Origin: Phycisphaerales bacterium
GTDB taxonomy: Bacteria; Planctomycetota; Phycisphaerae; UBA1845; UTPLA1
Direction of reading: 5' to 3'
NCBI GenBank assembly: GCA_022360095.1
Contig: JAKSDK010001037.1
Span: forward strand, 248,001 to 312,000
Length of the DNA stretch: 64,000 bases
Position 1 is the stretch's first letter, and the number at the start of each line of letters is the position of its first letter. Positions 41,675-50,751 of this stretch are shown here, one piece after another. Both the position numbers and the translations under genes were made by a program. Under the pieces are notes generated by a model. The model was not told where the DNA came from and ran no database searches. It worked only from the letters and a program-made list of their open reading frames with translations.

Positions 41675-43279
41675 CTATTCGCGCCGTAATAAGACCACGG
41701 TAGAATCGTCGGGATTTTCACCGCCGGTCACGTAGTCCGACAAGTCGGTCGCCAGTTCGTTGAGAACATGGCTAGGCGTATCTCCGAGGCCGTCGCAGAG
41801 ATTGTCCTTGAGTCCTTCCAGTCCGAATGTTTCGGCTTGCGGATTCTTGGCCGATTCCACGCCGTCGGTCGCCATCACGAGAGAGTCCCCGACCGCGAGC
41901 GTGAAGGTTTTCGATTCGAAGGTCGGGGCACGGGTCTGACCGATGGCCGGCGTGGCTTCCGATTGGATCATCTCACAGGTCCCGTCGGCATGAATTCGAC
42001 CGCCCACGACGTGATTGCCGGCGAAGCTGTGTTGCACTTGGCCTGTTTGGGGACACACCCAGGCCGCGGCGAGATCGATTCTGTTGTTCGACTCCGGAGC
42101 GTAGAGAATCCAGTTGACCGCCCGAGCAAACAAGTGCGGGGCCTCCGAGTAAAGGGCGGCAAGGCGAAACGCGGCCCGAAGCTCGGACAGATATCGGGGC
42201 AGCGCGTGAAGATCGACCTGGAGTTTGGCGAGGATGATCGCGGCAGTCTTGTCGCGCAACTGGACGATGTCGTAGAAATCACAGCAGCGCCTCGATCCCA
42301 TATGTCTGTATGCCGCCACCTGAAGTTTGTCCCAGGTCGGCAGGGCATTGGGCGTGAGCGCATCCTGCGTCGCCCGGGCGATGGTCAGCTCAGTCTGTGC
42401 GGCGGCGCGTCGAATGGCCATCGATTGCCGCATGACCGTTTCGATCGGCATGGCGATGCAACTGCCCAACGCCTTGAAGACGTTGAGCGAGGTTTCGTCG
42501 TAGGGTTCATCCCCCTTGTCGTTTTCGATGTAAAGCATGCCGATGTTTCCGGTCTGGCCCACCAGCGGCACGGACATGGCGGAGCCGACACCCTCGACCG
42601 GCACATCCGGAATGCAAAGGTGTTGTGAATAATCGAGACATCGCGGCTGGGTGGTATTGGAAAATGAGGGCCGCGGGCACGGTTTCCCTTTTCTCGAAAG
42701 GCCCAGCATCCAGTCGAACTCGCCTCGCTCCCCTTTGCGTACAGCCGCCCACGCCCGTTTTGCATCAAAGGTCCGAAGCAGGGCCCGCAGGGGCGCCGCC
42801 AGCGTGTCGCCGACGGATTCCGCCTGGCTGATTCGCATGGCGAGCAGGGTCATTTGCTCGAGTTGTTCGCGAGAGACCGACATATCGTCGTTTTCTTTCA
42901 GGATGATTGCGCCCAGCGGCAGGGTTTCGCCGTGGCGCTTGGTCAGCGCGACAAGGCGTTCATGCTGAAGTTCTTCCCGGCTCCTATCGGAATCGATGAA
43001 GAAACGAAGGGAGAAGCTGCCGATCTCGATTTCGTCGGCATGTCGCAGCTTTGCCCGGGATTTCTGGATGGCGCGATTCAGGGACGTCGGCAGGGCGTGG
43101 TCCAGAACCTCCAGCCACCAGATGCCGTCGTCATCCTGAGAGAGGCTGACCTGATGCTTGCCCAGCCGGGGGTCCGGCAGATGCACGTGGCATTTGGGGT
43201 CCGATCCGACCGTGACGGTACCACCGTTGGTCCGAAGGGTGTTTCGGAGTCTTTGGTTTTCAAGAATCATTAGGTGCAT
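41675..43279 (-). CDS. FHA-GAF-PPM/SpoIIE-like phosphatase protein, catalytic motif altered
   Basis: A 534-residue protein with an FHA domain (about 1-100; TVGSDPKCHVHLPDPRLGKH), a GAF domain (about 130-300; GSAMSVPLVGQTGNIGMLYI) and a PPM/SpoIIE-type domain (about 310-530; SRRCCDFYDIVQL, LVMATDGVESAKN, PDDSTVVLLRR). The first motif is present as CDFYD, but the expected D-V-S-G-H-G block, which holds a metal ligand, reads ILAKLQVDLHA. So it may be inactive or have a different role. This class usually controls partner-switching regulation of sigma factors. Convergent with the ABC exporter. Confidence 0.82.
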   Translation of the reverse strand: MHLMILENQRLRNTLRTNGGTVTVGSDPKCHVHLPDPRLGKHQVSLSQDDDGIWWLEVLDHALPTSLNRAIQKSRAKLRHADEIEIGSFSLRFFIDSDRSREELQHERLVALTKRHGETLPLGAIILKENDDMSVSREQLEQMTLLAMRISQAESVGDTLAAPLRALLRTFDAKRAWAAVRKGERGEFDWMLGLSRKGKPCPRPSFSNTTQPRCLDYSQHLCIPDVPVEGVGSAMSVPLVGQTGNIGMLYIENDKGDEPYDETSLNVFKALGSCIAMPIETVMRQSMAIRRAAAQTELTIARATQDALTPNALPTWDKLQVAAYRHMGSRRCCDFYDIVQLRDKTAAIILAKLQVDLHALPRYLSELRAAFRLAALYSEAPHLFARAVNWILYAPESNNRIDLAAAWVCPQTGQVQHSFAGNHVVGGRIHADGTCEMIQSEATPAIGQTRAPTFESKTFTLAVGDSLVMATDGVESAKNPQAETFGLEGLKDNLCDGLGDTPSHVLNELATDLSDYVTGGENPDDSTVVLLRRE

Positions 43280-43981
43280 GGTCGTTTGCCTGAACGGAGA
43301 CCGGCTGGAGCATGCATTGGTTTGCCGGAGCCCATCTTACGATTGTCTTAACATAGCTGCAACGACAATCCGGCCGTCCGGCAGCGTATCGATTATTATA
43401 ACGTATTCTATCCACGTTGTTTACGCAGCGAGGGCGTGATCCGTTCGTGCAAATGGCCGTGTTGGATGCGGATCGCCTCCATTGTTTCGCACGGCAATGC
43501 GTCCGGTTTTGCGATTGAGGCATGACGCTGCAGCGTCCGCGCGTTTTTCCAAGCATTTCCAAAACGCCGGCTGGCTTTGCCCTGGGTTTTGGCGTTTACC
43601 GGCATCCACGCCTAAACCGATCTTCAGCCGCTGGCTTAGGGAAGGCTGGTTTGGAATGCTGGCCATGACGTCAGAACCAGAGCATGGACGGTCTCTGTCC
43701 CAAATGCGGCACACGGCTTCCGCGGAGCACACTGGAGTGACAGACGGAGGGCACGCGTTGCGTGGATGGTGTGGACTTTGAGAACCGGTTTTTCACAACC
43801 CCGGGTCCGGCCCGGGATTACGTTGATGATTCCGTCTCAATTTTTTACGTGTTTTTTCAACGAAGATCACTTTACGATAGTGGGGCTCAACAGGCTCCGT
43901 GGGGAGCCGCGCCGCATTGGGCGCTCACAAAACGGCGGGCACATCGTCCCGCAAGGACCAAACTAAACGGGAGAAAAAATC
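43280..43981. other. Long intergenic region, no supported gene
   Basis: Some 702 bases lie between a minus-strand and a plus-strand gene, so two promoters are expected. Several open frames of 60-100 codons exist but overlap one another on both strands and show no motif. AT-rich stretches occur near 43375-43410 and 43825-43870. No strong hairpin, repeat or RNA was recognised. Confidence 0.45.
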
Positions 43982-44845
43982 ATGATGTCACGAACGCGAA
44001 TGTGCTGGCTTGCGCTGCTGAGCGCGATGTTGTTGATCCCGGCCGCCGCACCGGCTCAGGAGAAGAAAGACGCAGAGAAGAAAGGCCCTCCGAATCTGGA
44101 GGAAATGAACAAAGAGATGCAGGCGTGGATGGAGGCCGGCCGGCCGAACGAAAACCACAAGCGTCTCAATGACATGATCGGCGATTGGAAGTGTTCCGTC
44201 AAAATGTGGCAGCCGGGCATGCCGGCGACGCAGTCCTCCGGGACGTGCACGAATCAGTGGGTGCTGCAGAATCGTTATGTACACACCACGTATAAGGGCA
44301 ACATGATGGGGATGCCGTTCGAGGGCGCGGCCATCACCGGCTATGACAACATCAACAAGCGTTACTTTTCAACCTGGATGGACACCATGTCCACCGGCAT
44401 GATGGTCGAATACGGTCAGTATGATGAGAAGGCGAAGACGTACACCTACACCGGCGAGTTCGACAATCCGATGGGTGGAAAGATGAGCTCCAAATCGGAG
44501 ATCAAGGTTCTGAGCAAGGACAAGCACATCTTGACGATTCATCACGGCGAAGACGCCAAGTCGCTGAAAAAAGTGATGGAAATCACTTATGAGCGCAAGG
44601 CCGGCGGCGGAGAAACGGCGTCTGCCATGAAAACGGTCGAGACCGGCTGCGGATCGTGCATTTTTGGGATGCCGGTCCGAGGGTGCAAACTGGCCGTCAA
44701 GATTGATGGCAAGCCCTACCTGGTCAGAGGCGCCAACGTCAACGCTCATAACGCAGGCTTGTGCCGTGGTGCGAAGCAGGCACAGTGTTCGGGGGAAGTC
44801 AAGGACAACGTGTTTTTGGCGAAAAGTTTCAAGCTGGTAGAGTAA
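43982..44845 (+). CDS. Secreted DUF1579 protein with Cys-rich C-terminal domain
   Basis: A 287-residue exported protein. The signal peptide is about residues 1-25 (LALLSAMLLIPAAAPAQ). A DUF1579 domain follows (GDWKCSVKMWQPG, GMPFEGAAITGYDN, FSTWMDTMSTGMM). The last 70 residues form a second domain with four cysteines: TGCGSCIFGMPVRGCKLAV, NAHNAGLCRGAKQAQCSG. This tail resembles a short Cys-rich domain found as a separate protein elsewhere (DUF6370-like, in my reading), so it is a fusion. Start ATG at 43982 has GGGAG before it. Function is unknown. Confidence 0.8.
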   Translation: MMSRTRMCWLALLSAMLLIPAAAPAQEKKDAEKKGPPNLEEMNKEMQAWMEAGRPNENHKRLNDMIGDWKCSVKMWQPGMPATQSSGTCTNQWVLQNRYVHTTYKGNMMGMPFEGAAITGYDNINKRYFSTWMDTMSTGMMVEYGQYDEKAKTYTYTGEFDNPMGGKMSSKSEIKVLSKDKHILTIHHGEDAKSLKKVMEITYERKAGGGETASAMKTVETGCGSCIFGMPVRGCKLAVKIDGKPYLVRGANVNAHNAGLCRGAKQAQCSGEVKDNVFLAKSFKLVE

Positions 44846-44907
44846 TCATGGCCGAGGTGAGTCGTATTACTCATCCCTGCTTTTGATGCAAAATGACTGG
44901 AACTCCC

Positions 44908-44941
44908 AAAGCCCCGGTCAGGCATGCCTGACCGGGGCTTT
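44908..44941. terminator. Perfect-palindrome bidirectional terminator
   Basis: A 34-base perfect palindrome centred at GCATGC with A-run and T-run flanks (AAAGCCCCGG...CCGGGGCTTT). It lies between converging genes (44845 plus and 45021 minus) and can stop both. Confidence 0.92.
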
Positions 44942-45020
44942 TGCATTGCGCACTCAATTCCCATCGACGTTTCCCCGCACCACTCCCTCACCCGAGATCA
45001 CACTCCGTCGAACGCCGACG

Positions 45021-46451
45021 TCACGGTTTCAATTCCGGTCCCGGTGCAAGGCTGGATCTTTCCAGACAGTCTCGAAGCTTGACGGAGTCGAGCCCGGTCC
45101 TGGACATGCAATTCTGAACTTCAATCGGCAGGGCCGCCGCGGCAGAATCGGAACATGATCCCCAGGCGGCGATGAGAGCGAGCAAATCGGTAACGCTCAC
45201 GTTGCCGTCACCGTCCAGGTCCGCACAGCAGGGAATCGTGCCGCCGCAACCGGGATCACCCCAGGCGGCGATTAATTCAAGAAGATCCCCGACCTCCACC
45301 TCGCCATCGCCGTTCAGATCGGCAGGGCATTCGCAGTCGCAGGGACCAAATTCGACCGTGACGTTAAACGTGTCTCGATAAAGACACGCCTGGGTCTTGT
45401 TCTCATGCTCCCATAGACTTTTCTCGTAGAATTGGTGCCAGGCCTCGAAGAAGACATCGAGATCGGGCTCCTTCCCGTCACAAAGCGGGTCTCCTTCATC
45501 CGCGAGAATCCATCCTTCCCAGACGAGCGTGCCGGCGGTTTTGAGTGTGAGCGTGATGTCCGTTTCGAAACCGTTAAAACTCGGCTCGCTTTCGTTCCCG
45601 TCAAATACAACCTTCAACACGCCCGCTTCGCTGGTAAATCCACCCGGACAAAGCGGGACTCCGTCATAGGGGTTCAATTCCATGGTGATCCTCGCAAACA
45701 CGAACGGGCTCACACTCCCTTGGGTGAAAAACGGAATTCCCATATGCCATGGGCTTCCAGGCAATCCGCCGGGCGTTGTACCGGTCCCGCCGATGGAGTG
45801 CGCCAGCGCCTCATCGATGGGAACGCACTGGCTACACTCCGACTCGCACGCGGGGTCGGGGCAACATCCGATTCCATCGGGACAGATGATGCATGTGGGG
45901 GCACATGGATGCGGGGAAAAGACTTCGTACGACAAAAGTTGCTCCGGGGTAATGCCCAGCGCTTCGACCCCTCCGTCGAAGATGAAACAGGAATTCGTGA
46001 TGTCAACAGCCCCCCAGGCATGGCAATAGGCATTGGCTTCAGCAAAATAACTTTCTCCCGGCGGATCATCCGGATTCCATAACCGATCCGCTTGCAATTC
46101 GGCATCAAAGGAAAAAAATCCGCCGGTCGCGAAGAGAGGATATTCAAGGGTGTCGTCTCCACAGGGTTCCAAAAAAGTGTCAATCTCGTGAACGTCTGCG
46201 ATGCAGAGCGGCGGATCTATGCTGCCGCAATTAAGCGGCCCCGGCGGGGCATCCACTTCGATGGTCGCATGAGAATACAGATCCAGGACGATCTCGGTGA
46301 GCGGCTCCCCCTGCGAATCGAGCGAGAAGACGACCGATTGCGCGCGTAATGTCTGCCCAGACAGGAATAACAGCGTCATGCCGACGAGAACGGCCATGTA
46401 ACATCGACCGGGTGACAGGATACGGACCCAAGGAAAAGAAATGGATGACAT
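45021..46451 (-). CDS. Secreted protein with C-terminal dockerin-type repeats
   Basis: A 476-residue exported protein. The N-terminal signal region is about residues 18-38 (MAVLVGMTLLFLSGQTLRA). The middle is cysteine-rich and has no recognised fold (for example CAPTCIICPDGIGCCPDPAC). Near the C-terminus two repeats, DLNGDGEVEVGDLLELIAAW and DLDGDGNVSVTDLLALIAAW, fit GC-type dockerin-like calcium loops, frequent in planctomycete secreted proteins. ATG at 46451 is preceded by GGAGGG. Dockerin-like repeats often mediate protein assembly or anchoring, but no cohesin is seen here. Confidence 0.8.
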   Translation of the reverse strand: MSSISFPWVRILSPGRCYMAVLVGMTLLFLSGQTLRAQSVVFSLDSQGEPLTEIVLDLYSHATIEVDAPPGPLNCGSIDPPLCIADVHEIDTFLEPCGDDTLEYPLFATGGFFSFDAELQADRLWNPDDPPGESYFAEANAYCHAWGAVDITNSCFIFDGGVEALGITPEQLLSYEVFSPHPCAPTCIICPDGIGCCPDPACESECSQCVPIDEALAHSIGGTGTTPGGLPGSPWHMGIPFFTQGSVSPFVFARITMELNPYDGVPLCPGGFTSEAGVLKVVFDGNESEPSFNGFETDITLTLKTAGTLVWEGWILADEGDPLCDGKEPDLDVFFEAWHQFYEKSLWEHENKTQACLYRDTFNVTVEFGPCDCECPADLNGDGEVEVGDLLELIAAWGDPGCGGTIPCCADLDGDGNVSVTDLLALIAAWGSCSDSAAAALPIEVQNCMSRTGLDSVKLRDCLERSSLAPGPELKP

Positions 46452-46650
46452 AATTGACCCTCCGAATAAGGAAACAAATCAGCTCTTCCACAACATTGGC
46501 TCAGACTGCCGGCGCGCACGGAGACCCGGGACCGGCCTCCTCGGCTTCTCGGTTTGAATTCGCTTTAAGCTCGTTATCTCATTAAGCGGAAACAAGCTCT
46601 TTTTGTCCGGATGAATTTGAAAAAAACTTTTTCCCTCGAAGACTGAAACC

Positions 46651-46680
46651 TTCGCAGGCAGATACGGCGTGCGATATAAT
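46651..46680 (+). promoter_or_regulatory. Sigma-70-type promoter for sigma/kinase pair 2
   Basis: TTCGCA (46651-46656), an 18-base spacer and TATAAT (46675-46680) precede the sigma factor ATG at 46711 by 30 bases. Confidence 0.5.
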
Positions 46681-46710
46681 GACGGAAGATTTCGGGCCCT
46701 TCTTTGCTGC

Positions 46711-47289
46711 ATGGAAACACAAATGCCGACTCGAACTCACCACGATGTGCTCCAGCCCCATCGCGAAGCCGCGTCGGAGGACGCTTTGTTCTCGTCGGTG
46801 TACGACCAGCTTCATGCCCTCGCCGTTTCGTATATGCAGCATGAGCCGTCAGGGCACACGCTCCAGCCGACGGCCCTGGTGCACGAGGCCTACCTCAAAC
46901 TCAGACAACAAAAAGACGACGCGTGGAAGAATCCCGAACAGTTTCTATGCCTGGCGTCCGCGGCCATGAGACAACTGTTGGTGGATCATGCCCGGGCAAA
47001 GCTCTCCAAAAAACGCGGCGGCGCGTGGCGGCGTATCACTCTGGGAAACACAGCGGACGGCGCTTGCACGGTGAAAGCAGAAGAGTTGCTCGATATCCAC
47101 GAAGCCGTCGGTCGCCTGGGCCTGGATGAACCGAAGCTCGCCCAGATCGTCGAACTACGTTTTTTCGGAGGTCTCACCGTGCGGGATACGGCCAAGGTTC
47201 TGGGGCTGCCGCGAAGCACCGTGGACGACGAGTGGCATCGTGCCCGAGCCTGGTTGCATCGCGAGGTGTTTGGTCGTCATCTGCCATGA
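46711..47289 (+). CDS. ECF-type RNA polymerase sigma factor (pair 2)
   Basis: A 192-residue sigma factor of the planctomycete ECF group with the signature YDQLHALAVSYMQHEPSGHT then LQPTALVHEAYLKLRQQK in region 2, and LAQIVELRFFGGLTVRDTAK with a following HTH (LGLPRSTVDDEWHRARAWLH) in region 4. This differs from sigma factor 1 at 270-887, so the two pairs belong to different groups. Start ATG at 46711 is chosen (46723 also possible). Its stop overlaps the kinase ATG as ATGA. Confidence 0.92.
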   Translation: METQMPTRTHHDVLQPHREAASEDALFSSVYDQLHALAVSYMQHEPSGHTLQPTALVHEAYLKLRQQKDDAWKNPEQFLCLASAAMRQLLVDHARAKLSKKRGGAWRRITLGNTADGACTVKAEELLDIHEAVGRLGLDEPKLAQIVELRFFGGLTVRDTAKVLGLPRSTVDDEWHRARAWLHREVFGRHLP

Positions 47290-49835
47290 ACAGGAATCAT
47301 CGAGAAAGAATCAGAGCGCTGTTTGCCGCGGCCCGGAAGCTTGATCCCGAAGCACGGAAAGCCCTGCTGGATCGCGAATGTGACAGCGCCCCGGAGCTTC
47401 GGACCGAAATCGAGTCGCTGCTCCATCACGATAAAGCGGCGGTTGTTTTCGAGCGTCCTGCCGTGCAAGCCCTGATACGCAGCTCTTCGGTATGTACGGC
47501 GTCAGAACGGGGTGTTGTTGAATGTCCCGAGCGGATCGGGGTCTACAAGATCCTTGCGCTTCTTGGCGAAGGCGGCATGGGCACGGTCTACCTTGCGGAG
47601 CAGGAGAATCCGCATCGCCACGTGGCCCTTAAGGTCATCCGATTCAGCCGCGTTTCGAACGAGGTGCGCCGCCGATTCGAACATGAAGTGGAAATGCTGG
47701 GCAGGCTTCGGCATCCGGGGATCGCACATATTTATGACGCCGGGGTTCACGAGGGCATGCCGTTTTTTGCCATGGAATTCATCGAAGGTCAGAGGATCAC
47801 CAACCACGTCGAGACGAAACGACTCGATGTGCGCCAGCGCCTCGAGCTTTTTATCAAGGTTTGCGAAGGCGTTGTCCACGCACATCAGAAAGGCGTGGTT
47901 CACCGCGACCTCAAACCGGACAACATTCTGGTCGAAGATTCGGGGCAACCGAAGATCCTGGATTTCGGCGTCGCCAAGGCGACGGACTCAGATCTCAAAT
48001 CGACAACGCTGCAGACTGACATGGGCAGGCTCGTCGGAACCGTTCAGTATATGAGCCCTGAACAGGCCGCGGGGAATCGAAATGATCTGGATACTCGCTC
48101 GGATGTGTATGCGATGGGCGTCGTTCTTTACGAATTGCTCGCCCGTGAATTGCCCTATGATTTTCAAGACAAACTGGTCCACGAAGCGGTTCAAGTCATT
48201 CAGGAAAAGGAGCCGTCTCGTCTGAGTTCGGTCAACCGGGTGTTTCGAGGTGACATTGAGACCATTGTCGCAAAAGCGCTCGAAAAAGAGAAAGACCTCC
48301 GGTATCAATCGACATCCGACTTGGCCGCGGACATTCGCCGCTACCTGAATAACGAACCCATCATCGCACGGCCGCCGAGTGCGGGGTATCGCTTTTGGAA
48401 ATTCGCCAAGCGTCATAAGGCTTTTGTCGGTGGCACGCTATCCGTGTTCGTCGTGCTGCTCTTGGGAATGATCGGCACCTACGTAGGTTTGACACGGGCG
48501 AAGGATCAGGCGGCGCAGGCGACGAAGGCGAATGAATTGGCCCAGGAGCGCCTGGACGAAGTTCGGAGGGTATCCAGTTTCCAGGCGGACATGCTTCGTT
48601 CGGTTGATCCTGAGCAGCTTGGGAAGAATGTCGTTGAAGACCTGCGCAAACGGATCGAGGAAGGCATCTCGATCGGGGGAACAGCGCATGGGGATTCTGG
48701 CGAGATCCTCGCGAATCTTGATAAGCTGTTGGGTGGAGTCAATTGCGCTGATCTAGGCCGTGAACTGCTACATGCGAACGTACTCCGACGAGCTTCTGAA
48801 ACAGTGGCCCTGCAGTTTTCTGAAAAGCCGCGTCTGGCCGCCCGACTTCGCAATACGCTCGGCGAGACCTATGACTCCCTGGGCATCTACAAAACGGCTC
48901 AGGCCGAGTTCGAAAAGGCGTTTCAGTTATGCCGGCAAGAGCTGGGTGAAGAGGACGTCCATACGTTGACGTCGATGCAAAACCTCGCCATGGTACACCG
49001 CAAGTTGGGCCATTATGATGAAGCGGAAGCGCTGTATTTGAGAGCGTTGGAGACGCGTCGTCGAGTTTTGGGTGAAGAGAATCGCGCCACGTTGGTCACG
49101 ATGAATAACCTGGCCACGTTGTACTTGGACATAAGAGAGCACAAGAAGGCCGAGCCGCTCATCCGGCGGGCGCTGGAGGTCCGTCGCCGCACACTGGGTG
49201 AAGCGCATCGTGATACCCTGGTCTCGCTCATCACACTGGCCACGCTCCATCATAAACTAAATCAATGCGACGAGGCGGAGCAACGATATCGCGAAGCCTT
49301 GCAGATCCAGGGTCGCGTGTTGGGCCTGGAACACCGGGACGCACTTGCCTGCATGAATAACCTGGCCATGCTGTACACTCAGCAAGCTCGCTACGAAGAG
49401 GCAAAAGACTTGTTCGTCAGGGTCCTCGAGATCAAACGCCGGGTACGCGGCAAGGAGCACCTGGAGACGCTGATCACGATGGTGAACCTGGCCGACCTTT
49501 ACTACCATCTGGCGGCGTACGGTGACGCGAAGCAGCTGTCGGGCGAAGTCGTCGTCGGCTTGCGGGAGCAACTCGGTCCAAGGCACGGGTATACGGCTGC
49601 TGCTTTGTTCAACTATGGCCGGTCCCTCGCTAAGCTGAGACAATACGAGGAAGCGGAGGAAACGCTCCTCGATTCACATGGTATTCTTGCAGCCTTGGTC
49701 GGCCCTCAAGACAACCGAACGGCCAAAGTCACCCGCGCTTTGGTCGAACTCTATGAAACATGGGACAGACCCGACAAAGTGGCGGAGTGGCGAACTCGAT
49801 TGGCGGCGGGGCGAGAGGCGTCCGTAAAGGAATAG
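47286..49835 (+). CDS. Membrane Ser/Thr protein kinase with C-terminal TPR array (pair 2)
   Basis: An 849-residue kinase. The glycine loop GEGGMG (94-99), lysine 116 (VALKVI), HRDLKPDN (206-213) and DFG (226-228) are intact, unlike the HCD of kinase 1. The kinase domain ends near residue 360, a membrane segment follows (FVGGTLSVFVVLLLGMIGTY), then a linker and at least seven TPR units with HRxxLGHYDEAEALYLRALE-like repeats. Overlap with the sigma gene shows one operon and likely common regulation. The first 75 residues are a small helical segment common to this family in planctomycetes (IRALFAAARKLDPEARKAL). Confidence 0.93.
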   Translation: MNRNHRERIRALFAAARKLDPEARKALLDRECDSAPELRTEIESLLHHDKAAVVFERPAVQALIRSSSVCTASERGVVECPERIGVYKILALLGEGGMGTVYLAEQENPHRHVALKVIRFSRVSNEVRRRFEHEVEMLGRLRHPGIAHIYDAGVHEGMPFFAMEFIEGQRITNHVETKRLDVRQRLELFIKVCEGVVHAHQKGVVHRDLKPDNILVEDSGQPKILDFGVAKATDSDLKSTTLQTDMGRLVGTVQYMSPEQAAGNRNDLDTRSDVYAMGVVLYELLARELPYDFQDKLVHEAVQVIQEKEPSRLSSVNRVFRGDIETIVAKALEKEKDLRYQSTSDLAADIRRYLNNEPIIARPPSAGYRFWKFAKRHKAFVGGTLSVFVVLLLGMIGTYVGLTRAKDQAAQATKANELAQERLDEVRRVSSFQADMLRSVDPEQLGKNVVEDLRKRIEEGISIGGTAHGDSGEILANLDKLLGGVNCADLGRELLHANVLRRASETVALQFSEKPRLAARLRNTLGETYDSLGIYKTAQAEFEKAFQLCRQELGEEDVHTLTSMQNLAMVHRKLGHYDEAEALYLRALETRRRVLGEENRATLVTMNNLATLYLDIREHKKAEPLIRRALEVRRRTLGEAHRDTLVSLITLATLHHKLNQCDEAEQRYREALQIQGRVLGLEHRDALACMNNLAMLYTQQARYEEAKDLFVRVLEIKRRVRGKEHLETLITMVNLADLYYHLAAYGDAKQLSGEVVVGLREQLGPRHGYTAAALFNYGRSLAKLRQYEEAEETLLDSHGILAALVGPQDNRTAKVTRALVELYETWDRPDKVAEWRTRLAAGREASVKE

Positions 49836-49915
49836 ATCGAAGCGCATTGCTTAAGGAATTGTGCTTCTCCCTCCTTTTCTTATAGACTTCATGTCAAACG
49901 AGGCATTCGATCTTG

Positions 49916-50299
49916 ATGGGCAAATTTCTCTTGATCTTCGTCGGCTCCGGAATCGGCGGCGTTTTGCGATATGCGCTGAGCGGTTGGACGCAGAAGCTCA
50001 GTTACGAAAATTTTCCACTCGGTACGATGGTCGTTAACGTCAGCGGATGTCTGTTCATTGGGTTCCTCAGCGCCGCCTTCGCAGGTCGCTGGCTGGTGCG
50101 TGAGGAATATCGTCTGGCTTTGTTCATCGGTCTGCTTGGAGGCTACACGACGTTCTCCACGTTCGGTCTGGAGACGTTTGCCCTGTTGAACGAGAGGCAG
50201 ATCGCCAGCGCCGCGATCAATGTCCTGCTGAGCGTCGGACTCGGTCTCGCCGCCGTCTGGTGTGGCTATCGGCTGGCGGAAACCTGGCTGGGAGCATGA
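49916..50299 (+). CDS. crcB: Fluoride ion transporter CrcB
   Basis: A 127-residue four-helix membrane protein that exports fluoride as a dual-topology dimer. Motifs are seen: GSGIGGVLRYALS, GTMVVNVSGCLFIGFL, and GGYTTFSTFGLETF with the phenylalanine box. The ATG at 49916 follows an in-frame TTG at 49913. The DUF190 gene lies four bases downstream, a common partner. No fluoride riboswitch was recognised in the short leader. Confidence 0.93.
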   Translation: MGKFLLIFVGSGIGGVLRYALSGWTQKLSYENFPLGTMVVNVSGCLFIGFLSAAFAGRWLVREEYRLALFIGLLGGYTTFSTFGLETFALLNERQIASAAINVLLSVGLGLAAVWCGYRLAETWLGA

Positions 50300-50303
50300 T
50301 GGC

Positions 50304-50648
50304 ATGAAAATTCCGGAAGAAGGCTGCCTGCTCCGTATTTTCATCGGCGAAAGCGATAAATGGCAGGGCAAACCTCTCTACGAAGCGATCGTTCTCAAGG
50401 CGCGCGAGCAGCTCCTCGCCGGGGCTACGGTGCTTCGGGGCCCCATGGGATTCGGCGCACACAGCCGGCTGCACACGGCGAAAGTGCTGCGGCTTTCCGA
50501 AGACCTTCCGATCGTGATCGAGATCGTGGACAGTCAGGAGAAAATCGATGGGTTCATGCCTCATATCGATGAGATGATCCAGGAAGGGCTCGTGACGCTG
50601 GAGAAAGTGCGCGTCATCAAATACCGTGCATCGTCCGACGGTGTATGA
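50304..50648 (+). CDS. DUF190 family protein
   Basis: A 114-residue cytoplasmic protein with the family motifs LLRIFIGESDKWQGKPLYEA, ATVLRGPMGFGAHSRLHTAK and the ending EKVRVIKYR. DUF190 genes commonly sit next to crcB, as here, and a PII-like fold has been reported for the family, so it may bind a small ligand and adjust the channel. GGGAG precedes the ATG at 50304. Confidence 0.9.
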   Translation: MKIPEEGCLLRIFIGESDKWQGKPLYEAIVLKAREQLLAGATVLRGPMGFGAHSRLHTAKVLRLSEDLPIVIEIVDSQEKIDGFMPHIDEMIQEGLVTLEKVRVIKYRASSDGV

Positions 50649-50701
50649 CACAACCAGGCGAGAGCATGACTTTCAGGATGTCAACAAACCGGGATCAACT
50701 C

Positions 50702-50707
50702 TATAAT
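50702..50707 (+). promoter_or_regulatory. Possible -10 element for the antiporter gene
   Basis: TATAAT lies 44 bases before the TTG start at 50752. The sequence 17 bases upstream (TGTCAA) is a poor -35. Either a promoter or chance. Confidence 0.3.
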
Positions 50708-50751
50708 CGCCCAACGGAAGTTTCCAGTCCCGCTTATCAAAGGAATGATGT

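Noticed and set aside
43408-43781. Overlapping short open frames in the 700-base gap
   Set aside because: They overlap one another on both strands and show no motif.
49836-49915. Possible fluoride riboswitch upstream of crcB
   Set aside because: The short leader has neither the GATGG...GATGACTCCTA-type segments nor a matching pseudoknot pattern.
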